Shown here one piece after another: positions 1-4,917 of a DNA stretch of 6,365 bases. The position numbers were made by a program, and so were the translations under genes. The stretch spans positions 96,146 to 102,510 of the forward strand of contig CP070776.1 in the NCBI GenBank assembly GCA_020346205.1, written 5' to 3'. This DNA is from Deltaproteobacteria bacterium (GTDB lineage Bacteria; Desulfobacterota; Desulfobulbia; Desulfobulbales; BM004). How positions within the stretch are numbered: the first letter of the stretch is position 1; each line of letters opens with the position of its first letter. The notes beneath the pieces were generated by a model. That model ran no database searches. It saw nothing but the letters and a program-made list of their open reading frames with translations, and was not told where the DNA came from.

Positions 1-476
1 TTGCCCCCTACCTGCTGACGCAAAGGCTTTTGCCGCTGCTTGGTGCAACCGGGCGGGTAATCAATCTCTCCTCCGCTGCCCAGTCGCCGGCTGATCCGGA
101 AGCGCTGGCCGGACGGGTCAGACTGGCCGACGACTTCGACGCGTACGCCCAAAGCAAACTGGCAATCACCATGTGGTCCCGGTACCTGGCCCTGTCGCTC
201 AAGGATAACGGCCCGGTCATTATAGCGGTTAATCCCGGATCTTTACTCGGCACCAAGATGGTGAAAGAGGCCTTCGGTACGCCCGGCAAGGATATTAGTA
301 TCGGCGCGGAAATACTTACCCGCCTGGCACTGGAAGATGAGTTTGCGTCTGCTTCCGGCCAGTATTTTGACAACGATTCAGGTCAGTTTGCCCCGCCCCA
401 TCCCGATGCGCTTGATCCACAAAAATCAGAAGAGATTGTGCGGGTGATTGAGGCGGTATTGGGTGAAATATCATAA
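1..476 (+). CDS. Short-chain dehydrogenase/reductase, C-terminal part (5' truncated)
   Basis: The reading frame is open from the window edge (first full codon at 3) to the TAA at 474-476, giving about 157 residues; the true start and the N-terminal TGxxxGxG cofactor loop lie outside. The in-frame TTG at 30 is an internal leucine of the LLTQRLLPLL helix, not a start. What remains is typical of classical SDR enzymes: a beta strand with RVINLSS (the SS at 69-74 holds the likely catalytic serine), the YAQSK active-site motif (Tyr at 144-146, Lys at 156-158), and the following VNPGSLLGTKM stretch, where the NPG motif contacts the nicotinamide cofactor in this family. About 25 residues separate Ser and Tyr, as in retinol-dehydrogenase-like and WW-oxidoreductase-like SDRs. 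The family uses NAD(P)(H) to oxidise or reduce a carbonyl/alcohol, probably in the cytoplasm; the substrate cannot be read from the sequence. G+C content is clearly higher than in the rest of the window. Confidence 0.9.
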   Translation, partial: APYLLTQRLLPLLGATGRVINLSSAAQSPADPEALAGRVRLADDFDAYAQSKLAITMWSRYLALSLKDNGPVIIAVNPGSLLGTKMVKEAFGTPGKDISIGAEILTRLALEDEFASASGQYFDNDSGQFAPPHPDALDPQKSEEIVRVIEAVLGEIS

Positions 477-515
477 TTTTAAATGTGCACTGACAGTATC
501 AGTATAATTGCAGTA

Positions 516-551
516 AAAAAGGCCCTTTCCTGGATTGGTAGGGGCCTTTTT
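516..551. terminator. Bidirectional intrinsic terminator between convergent genes
   Basis: An inverted repeat pairs AAAAAGGCCC (516-525) with GGGCCTTTTT (542-551); the stem can extend inward through a T/G and a T/A pair to about 527/540, leaving a loop of about 12 nt. The GC-rich stem core is flanked by an A tract on the left and a T tract on the right, so it can form a hairpin plus U-run when read from either strand. It lies 40 bp after the SDR stop and 46 bp beyond the stop of the HMA gene on the opposite strand, as expected for a terminator shared by converging genes. Confidence 0.85.
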
Positions 552-596
552 ACATGTTCAAATATTGTAACAGAACTTAAATCCTAACCCTGCCGC

Positions 597-923
597 TTAT
601 TCCAAGAGCTCAGGTTCTTCCACCATAGGAAAGTTTTCTTTCTCGAGAGCCCCCGTTATGTCCTCGATGCTAACTTTTGCATCGTCAAAGACAACGGTTA
701 CACCATCCTCAGAAAAATCGTATTTTGAGGACTGCACTCCATCAAGCTGTTTGGGTATGCCTTCTACTGTGTAAGCAATAGACAGACAGGTTACGCCGTC
801 AACCTTGAAATTTACTTTTCTCTCCTCTGCGTATGCACTTACCTCAAGTACAGATAGCAGGAACAACGTTATAATAAGAACTGCTAAACTTCTTAAAACC
901 TTTTCCATATTTTCCTTACTCAT
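597..923 (-). CDS. Exported HMA-domain protein with a single-cysteine metal motif
   Basis: This is a 108-residue protein with an N-terminal signal peptide: basic residues (K8, R11), a hydrophobic core at about 13-27 and an AxA-type cleavage site (A30-Y31-A32) before EER, so the mature part is predicted to be periplasmic. Residues 36-98 have the beta-alpha-beta-beta-alpha-beta pattern and spacing of the heavy-metal-associated domain (MerP, CopZ, ATPase N-termini). The usual GMTCxxC motif is GVTCLSI here: C46 is kept but position 49 is isoleucine, so the classical two-thiol site is missing and it is the only cysteine in the protein. The acidic tail ends PELLE. It may bind metal with other ligands or through dimerisation, or have another role. 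ATG 923 is preceded by a weak AGG at 933-935; the ATG at 906-908 follows AAGGA (913-917) at only 4 nt and would still leave a complete signal peptide. Either start is possible. The gene is monocistronic here, convergent with the SDR gene. Confidence 0.8.
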   Translation of the reverse strand: MSKENMEKVLRSLAVLIITLFLLSVLEVSAYAEERKVNFKVDGVTCLSIAYTVEGIPKQLDGVQSSKYDFSEDGVTVVFDDAKVSIEDITGALEKENFPMVEEPELLE

Positions 924-978
924 TGGACATAACCTGTTTAATAATTATTGAAGAAATCTATCGTGCAACTTTTTCACA

Positions 979-1007
979 TAGATAGATGCCAAAAGGTCTG
1001 TTGTCAA
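979..1007 (-). promoter_or_regulatory. Candidate sigma70 promoter for the HMA gene
   Basis: On the minus strand a perfect TTGACA (-35, 1002-1007) is followed after 17 nt by TATCTA (-10, 979-984), a weak -10 match. Transcription would start near 972, about 50 nt before the ATG at 923. The -35 box sits inside an imperfect dyad at 1001-1017 (TTG-T-CAAT-CA-ATTG-CAA), which could be a repressor site. This is pattern matching only. Confidence 0.45.
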
Positions 1008-1082
1008 TCAATTGCAAACTAAGCTGCTACAAAAGCTGTAAAAAAACCGGTGAAAATTTTACATATTCCTACCCATAAATAC

Positions 1083-1117
1083 TACCACAATGTGGTAAAT
1101 TTTCAATGTGGCAAATT
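1083..1117. repeat. Palindrome overlapping a 16-bp-period direct repeat
   Basis: A perfect odd palindrome, TACCACA-A-TGTGGTA, spans 1083-1097. Overlapping it are two direct copies of CAATGTGGyAAATT at 1088-1101 and 1104-1117, identical in 13 of 14 positions and offset by 16 bp (about one and a half helical turns). The cluster lies in non-coding DNA, about 75 to 115 bp upstream of the predicted HMA-gene -35 box and beyond the stop of the MshEN gene. The arrangement resembles a regulator-binding site, but no known regulator is recognised. Confidence 0.5.
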
Positions 1118-1314
1118 GTCGCACCCAGTAGTCATTAGTAAACAGATAAATGGCATTAAATTATCTAGAAGTAATTGTGGTCAGGTGTCTTTCTCAGGAA
1201 GTAAGTGCCCATTCAGGCCGAGAAAGAACATATGAGGGAGAAAGGATTAGAGACGCTCTGATACTGACATTATCAGTAGTTATGTTTAATGTCTTTTATT
1301 TGAAACTAACCAGA
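1118..1314. other. Non-coding spacer after the MshEN gene stop
   Basis: No convincing gene is seen. The only structure is an inverted repeat, CTGATA (1258-1263) and TATCAG (1271-1276) with a 7-nt loop, 39 bp beyond the MshEN stop. Read on the minus strand it would form a short hairpin, but no T-run follows, so it is at best a weak or Rho-assisted 3' end or a transcript-stabilising stem. Together with 924-1117 it makes a 391-bp gap between the two minus-strand genes, so they are unlikely to form a tight operon. Confidence 0.4.
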
Positions 1315-2586
1315 TTAATTACCATATTTTTTTATTATGGCAGCTTTCAGTTGACTGGGTGCGGCAACCTTCAAATCAAAAGGACATTCTAACTGACTTC
1401 GGAGGACCTCAACTGTTTGTGTCATCTCAGGACGTGATGTAGCCAAAACCAGATGACCGTTATCAATTGAAAGAGGCAGGATCATTAATTCAAGAACAAG
1501 GTTTCGTGGTAGATGGGATTTTGCATTCTCAGATGGTTCAATAGTCTTCAAATCAATAAAAGGTTTTCTAAATTTTTCTGCCAAGGCACTGTATAACTTG
1601 TCTTCGTTGACAGATCCCGATTCAATCAGCATTTCACCAATTTTTTTCTTTCGTAACTTTGCCTGAATTTCATGCGCCTTTTCAACCTGTTTTCTGGTGG
1701 CAATGCCTGATTTGACCAGAATATCCCCAGCAAAGATTCTTTTATTACCAGTTTGATTCCGCCAGGCTTTGTGTAGTACCTGTTCAATCTTCTTGGGATG
1801 CAGTTTGGCTAGTTTGGCAACAATAGGTCCAATTTTAAGATCTCTCAAATTTTTCTGTTTTACTAGTATTTCGTCCAGGACCGGCTTCGAAATCAATTCC
1901 GATTCAAGCAAAATTTCCCCGATGCGATCAGCCCTATAACGTAATTTGATACTATTATTGAGAAAGAAAAAATATTGAAACCGGCTGGCCTTAGAGTATG
2001 AATGACAAAATACCCCGGTTTCGAAGTCTTGATCGATAGGCACCTCCACTCTTTTTGATTTTCCGTCAATGGTCTCCAGTACCTCGGAGATAGTTTCGTG
2101 ACCCATATCAGCCAATTGCTTGGGCCTGCTGATCAAACCGAGATAATCGAGTTCATCGACTTTATAATTCGTTTGAGGGCAATTTGGTGCAGAAAGGAGA
2201 GAAACTGTGCTATCGAAGGGAGAAAAAGGCTCTGCAAGAGTTGCTTCAAATTCTTTTCCTTCCAGTCCAATCAGGACAGGCTCGGAAAACAGCTCCGGAT
2301 TTATTTCCGGAGTCTCCATGAGTACATCATATAGATTGTCAATATTTTCAAGTTGATTATTGGCTGCCGAGTTTTCGAAGATTTCATCATATAAACTCTC
2401 ATCAACATTTCCACCACTGGACCTGCTGGCAGTCATGCCGCCTGGACTCTCATCAATTTGCCTGTCACTGGATGCACCTGCAGTGAGATCCTCATTAACA
2501 CTTTCTTGATCCGAGGACTCAGTAGTCAGATCTTCAAGATCTTCCATAAGGTCATCCTGCTTATTATCTGGAATTTCAGATTTCAT
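1315..2586 (-). CDS. Multi-unit MshEN / GspE N-terminal domain protein without ATPase
   Basis: This is a 423-residue soluble protein without signal peptide or membrane segment. Residues 1-100 are acidic, Ser/Asn-rich and probably disordered. Residues 165-216 are beta-rich (begins VLETIDGKSKRVEV, ends IKLRYR), comparable to small beta domains in deltaproteobacterial GspE/PilB-like proteins; I cannot name the family. Residues 221-338 hold four units on the RLGxxLLxxGxxxxxxLxxxLxxQ pattern: 221-244 (RIGEILL), 251-278 (KIGPIVA), 285-308 (AGDILVKSG) and 315-338 (KIGEMLIESG). Unit 4 runs into the rest of a GspE/PilB N-terminal domain (PF05157-like): LPRNLVLELMILPLS, then LVLATSRPE, ending AAIIKKYGN. 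No Walker A/B or other ATPase region follows. In MshE and relatives, tandem units of this type bind c-di-GMP, so a receptor or adaptor role is likely, possibly in pilus or secretion control. Key Arg/Gly/Gln positions are only partly kept. Transcribed divergently from the HEAT/HD-GYP pair. ATG 2586 has no Shine-Dalgarno; an ATG at 2547 does. Confidence 0.85.
   Translation of the reverse strand: MKSEIPDNKQDDLMEDLEDLTTESSDQESVNEDLTAGASSDRQIDESPGGMTASRSSGGNVDESLYDEIFENSAANNQLENIDNLYDVLMETPEINPELFSEPVLIGLEGKEFEATLAEPFSPFDSTVSLLSAPNCPQTNYKVDELDYLGLISRPKQLADMGHETISEVLETIDGKSKRVEVPIDQDFETGVFCHSYSKASRFQYFFFLNNSIKLRYRADRIGEILLESELISKPVLDEILVKQKNLRDLKIGPIVAKLAKLHPKKIEQVLHKAWRNQTGNKRIFAGDILVKSGIATRKQVEKAHEIQAKLRKKKIGEMLIESGSVNEDKLYSALAEKFRKPFIDLKTIEPSENAKSHLPRNLVLELMILPLSIDNGHLVLATSRPEMTQTVEVLRSQLECPFDLKVAAPSQLKAAIIKKYGN
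2545..2558 (-). promoter_or_regulatory. Shine-Dalgarno and alternative start of the MshEN gene
   Basis: On the minus strand AGGA (2555-2558) lies 7 nt before an in-frame ATG (2545-2547, residue 14). The upstream ATG at 2584-2586 is preceded by ACTAATTTTCT, with no purine-rich site. Starting at 2547 would remove only 13 residues of the disordered N-terminus (protein begins MEDLEDL) and is favoured on ribosome-binding grounds. Confidence 0.55.
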
Positions 2587-2979
2587 AGAAAATTAGTTCA
2601 TGCAAAATAGTTATGTAATGATGAACACTGTGATCAGAGCCTTTCTCGTATCATCTACCTCTAATGCAAAAGAATACAACCAAGCAAAAATTGAGCACCA
2701 GTATTTATTTGCAAGAAACGAGCCAGTTGTTCAGAAAGGAGAAAATGGGGCCTAAATCTATCTATTTTTTATTAAATTAGTAAAAACTGACAGTGGAAGG
2801 CTGGATATTTCAGGGGGCATTTTTGCAAAAAAGAAGGAAAGTGACAATAATTGTCGTTGCTGAAAGTCAACATATCTTTCCAACATCTCAATTTCCAGTT
2901 TATCAAAATGAGTTTAGATGTCCTATGGATAGTTCACTCAAAAATCACCATGAAACTCTTTATTCTCAATTTTCCAGTG
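2587..2979. other. AT-rich divergent intergenic region, non-coding
   Basis: No convincing gene is seen between the divergent MshEN and HEAT genes. The stretch holds an 11-codon open frame (2745-2780, MGPKSIYFLLN) with a strong AAAGGAG at 2735-2741 and only a 3-nt gap to its ATG, and a perfect palindrome GACAAT-A-ATTGTC at 2843-2855 that could be an operator. No convincing -35/-10 pair for the minus-strand MshEN gene could be settled on. The 66-codon frame at 2793-2993 starts at a GTG without a ribosome-binding site and looks random. Confidence 0.4.
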
Positions 2980-3008
2980 TTTCCATTCTGTAGACCTTGA
3001 TATATAAT
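2980..3008 (+). promoter_or_regulatory. Candidate sigma70 promoter of the HEAT/HD-GYP operon
   Basis: TTTCCA (-35, 2980-2985, 4 of 6 matches) is followed after exactly 17 bp by a perfect TATAAT (-10, 3003-3008). Transcription would begin near 3015, leaving a leader of about 135 nt before the GTG at 3151. The region is AT-rich, so chance -10 matches are common; the perfect box with correct spacing makes this the best candidate in the interval. Confidence 0.5.
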
Positions 3009-3019
3009 TACTTATATAT
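3000..3019. promoter_or_regulatory. Inverted repeat over the -10 box (operator candidate)
   Basis: ATATATAA (3000-3007) and TTATATAT (3012-3019) form perfect 8-bp arms around a 4-nt spacer (TTAC). The left arm covers most of the TATAAT -10 box, so a bound dimeric repressor would block RNA polymerase. The arms are pure A/T, so chance symmetry in AT-rich DNA is a real alternative. Confidence 0.35.
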
Positions 3020-3048
3020 TAGTAAATTATGATACATACTTCGTTTCC

Positions 3049-3119
3049 TGGTTTGCAGGAACAGGCTGCAAGGCCAATTTTTATAGATATAGCTTGTGTT
3101 AGGAATGCAAACCTGAAGC
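3049..3119 (+). promoter_or_regulatory. Two potential hairpins in the HEAT-gene leader
   Basis: Hairpin 1 (3049-3076) pairs TTGCAG (3053-3058) with CTGCAA (3066-3071) around a 7-nt loop, and can extend at the base with TGG (3049-3051) and CCA (3074-3076). Hairpin 2 (3092-3119) pairs TAGG (3099... 3103 region) with CCTG (3112-3115) and, past a bulge of about 4 nt, GCTT (3092-3095) with AAGC (3116-3119). Both lie between the predicted promoter and the GTG start. They could form a structured 5' leader, or hairpin 1 could be a DNA operator. I do not recognise a known riboswitch. Confidence 0.35.
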
Positions 3120-3150
3120 GATAAATTATTTCTCTCAAAGTATTCAAAAA

Positions 3151-4917
3151 GTGGACGACTTCATAGAACAACAAGAGATATCAGAAGCTTCTGAAGCACA
3201 ATCCCTTTCTGACAAAGAATTGCAGGATGCCAGGCAGGTAATCAACATTTTTATCCAGGCATGGAAGAATTACGGTCTTTATCCTGAGGATCATGTAAAT
3301 ACTACAAGATCCTTTGAAAAACTTGTTGGAGCATTTGGCAATTTTTTCAAATCCCATGAGGATCTGCGGCTGAATGTTGAAAAAGACCGTCTCCTGTGCG
3401 GGGCAGAAATCATCTATAAAGTTTCTGATGAGGCTGCCTCGGAAGACATTATAACCCTGCTCTACCGTGACGGAATCAAATGGATTGAGTTTCAAGAGGG
3501 CCTACCGCTCGACGAGATCGCTGCCTTTTACAGGATAGCCTATAAATACAGGTTGTTCGCTGAAGAGACCGAGGGTGACATCGTTACCGCCCTGATTGAT
3601 GAAGAACTTGATTATATAGATTTCAAGGCGGTTGACATTTTCTGGCAGGACCTGCTGCTCATTGATGTCACCCAACTCCCCCCCCCCGCTCCTCCATCGG
3701 AAGAAGCTGACGACAATAAAGAAACAGACCAGTCTCCGGAAACAGATGAACCTGGCGATAAATACATTGGTGCCAGAAGTATTGCCTCTATCAGTGATGA
3801 TGAATTGGAGCTGTCAAATCTTGATTACGTAACACTTCAGCAAATGGTCCAGGATGAAGAAAACTGGGTTTTGACAGAGGACCTTATTGAAGCATTGCTG
3901 ATTATTTTAAAAAGCCAGTCCGACCAGGAGAAATTCGAGGCGGTTCTGGAGTTCATCTCGGAAGAGACGATTGAAACCATTGAACTGGAGAAGTTTGATC
4001 TACTGGCCTCTTTATTTAAGTCGCTGCACAAGCTTTTTCCCGCCGAAACTTCAACTGAACAGGATTGGCGGAAGTCCCGCATAGATCGTTTTTTCCAGGA
4101 TTTGTCCAGACCTGAAATTTTTCAACTGATCAGCGACAAGCTCCTGAAACTGGAAACGATTGAAATTGAACAGCTAAAGGCTCTTGGCCAGGCACTACTT
4201 TATCTCTCCCCGGAACTTATCCCTTTTCTGGTACCGGTAATCCTGCAGAGCAGTTCACCCGAGATTCAAAAGATGGCTTCGGTAGTGATCATAAACCTGA
4301 GCCAGCGTGACATCAGGCCCCTTGAAAAAATAGTGGCGCAGCATGGCACTGAGATGGGGGACAAACTTCTGGCCATACTGAATCACCTGCAGGGAGACCG
4401 GGTCAATAAAATTCTTTTCAAGATGTGCGAGCACCCCTCTGACAAGGTGCGCAGAAAAGCGATCAAAGTGCTGGTCGACAGGGATCCCAAGTATACCCAA
4501 AAGCTGTTTTCACTCATTGATGACCCCAACAAGGAGATACGCTCCTGTATCCTGGCAGCTGTTGCAAAACATAAATCAAATGCGCTGGGAAACATGCTGT
4601 TGAACTATTTGAAAGAAAATTCCGCTAAAAAAGATCCGGACCACATCCTTGCCTGTTATGAGGCCCTTGGCCGCTGTGGTTCCAAGTCGGCAATCCCGTT
4701 CCTGCGCCGGATACTCCTTGACCGGGGATGGAACAGTTTTATGGGTTCAGGGAAATTGATTTTCCGGGAGGGTGCAGCAATTGCCCTGGCATACCTTGAT
4801 ACTCCGGAAGCAAAGGATGTTCTCCAGGAAGCTTCAATGAGCAAATTCAAGGTGATCAGGAAAGCTTTTGATAGAACAAAGACTATAACTGTCTCTGGAG
4901 AAAACGCCAATGACTGA
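3151..4917 (+). CDS. HEAT-repeat protein with N-terminal domain related to its HD-GYP partner
   Basis: This is a 588-residue soluble protein, without signal peptide or membrane helix. Residues 24-165 form an alpha/beta domain with the landmarks YPEDH (44-48), EKL (56-58), LRLNVEKDRLLCGAE (72-86), and RDGIKWIEFQEGL followed by EIAAFYRI. This pattern (Y-P-x-x-H, 'D-x-L', 'G-I-x-x-I-x-F') recurs in deltaproteobacterial HEAT and HD-GYP proteins and also appears in the next gene. Residues 176-204 are a Pro/acidic linker (PPPAPP then Asp/Glu-rich). From about 240 the protein is all-helical; the clearest HEAT-like units are 412-446 (SDKVRRKAIKVLVDRD), 449-480 (NKEIRSCILAAVAKH), 483-514 (ILACYEALGRCGSKSAI) and 515-570 (REGAAIALAYLDTPEA). 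HEAT repeats bind proteins, so a scaffold role beside the HD-GYP enzyme is likely. GTG 3151 is the first start codon after the in-frame TAG at 3100-3102 and lacks a clear Shine-Dalgarno. The 3' end overlaps the HD-GYP gene by 8 bp. Confidence 0.88.
   Translation: MDDFIEQQEISEASEAQSLSDKELQDARQVINIFIQAWKNYGLYPEDHVNTTRSFEKLVGAFGNFFKSHEDLRLNVEKDRLLCGAEIIYKVSDEAASEDIITLLYRDGIKWIEFQEGLPLDEIAAFYRIAYKYRLFAEETEGDIVTALIDEELDYIDFKAVDIFWQDLLLIDVTQLPPPAPPSEEADDNKETDQSPETDEPGDKYIGARSIASISDDELELSNLDYVTLQQMVQDEENWVLTEDLIEALLIILKSQSDQEKFEAVLEFISEETIETIELEKFDLLASLFKSLHKLFPAETSTEQDWRKSRIDRFFQDLSRPEIFQLISDKLLKLETIEIEQLKALGQALLYLSPELIPFLVPVILQSSSPEIQKMASVVIINLSQRDIRPLEKIVAQHGTEMGDKLLAILNHLQGDRVNKILFKMCEHPSDKVRRKAIKVLVDRDPKYTQKLFSLIDDPNKEIRSCILAAVAKHKSNALGNMLLNYLKENSAKKDPDHILACYEALGRCGSKSAIPFLRRILLDRGWNSFMGSGKLIFREGAAIALAYLDTPEAKDVLQEASMSKFKVIRKAFDRTKTITVSGENAND
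3678..3687 (+). repeat. Homopolymer of ten C in the HEAT-gene linker
   Basis: Ten consecutive C bases encode part of Leu176 and Pro177-179 in the hydrophilic linker between the N-terminal domain and the HEAT repeats. Runs of this length are prone to slipped-strand mispairing. Gain of one C would bring a TGA (3708-3710) into frame within about 8 codons; loss of one would lead to a TAA at 3830-3832. Either change would cut off all HEAT repeats. Confidence 0.8.
4897..4917 (+). promoter_or_regulatory. Shine-Dalgarno and 8-bp coupling overlap of HEAT and HD-GYP genes
   Basis: GGAG (4897-4900) lies 9 nt before the HD-GYP ATG (4910-4912), inside the end of the HEAT gene. The HEAT stop TGA is at 4915-4917, so the genes share ATGACTGA in different frames. 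Ribosomes terminating on the HEAT gene can reinitiate at the ATG, which fixes the HD-GYP start and implies linked, near-stoichiometric synthesis. Confidence 0.8.

Noticed and set aside
8..373. 121-codon minus-strand frame opposite the SDR gene
   Set aside because: Antisense shadow of a high-G+C coding region whose + frame has the YxxxK and NPG motifs.
1050..1235. 61-codon + strand frame starting at GTG 1050
   Set aside because: No clear ribosome-binding site, no recognisable domain, AT-driven codon use, and it runs across the palindrome/direct-repeat cluster. Treated as chance.
1258..1276. CTGATA/TATCAG hairpin as an intrinsic terminator of the MshEN gene
   Set aside because: Short, AT-rich stem with no T-run after it on the minus strand.
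1150..1392. 80-codon + strand frame
   Set aside because: No ribosome-binding site or domain, and its end overlaps the 3' end of the MshEN gene on the opposite strand.
2682..2700. Sigma54-like element (TGG ... TTGCTT) on the minus strand upstream of the MshEN gene
   Set aside because: The GG and GC elements are 12 nt apart instead of the required 10.
2793..2993. 66-codon + strand frame in the divergent intergenic region
   Set aside because: Starts at GTG without Shine-Dalgarno, composition looks random, and it overlaps the predicted -35 box of the HEAT operon.
3049..3120. c-di-GMP (GEMM) riboswitch upstream of the HEAT/HD-GYP genes
   Set aside because: Attractive in context, and fragments such as GCAAACC and GCAAGGCC occur, but they are in the wrong order and the GEMM core pairing cannot be built. 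A covariance-model search would settle it.
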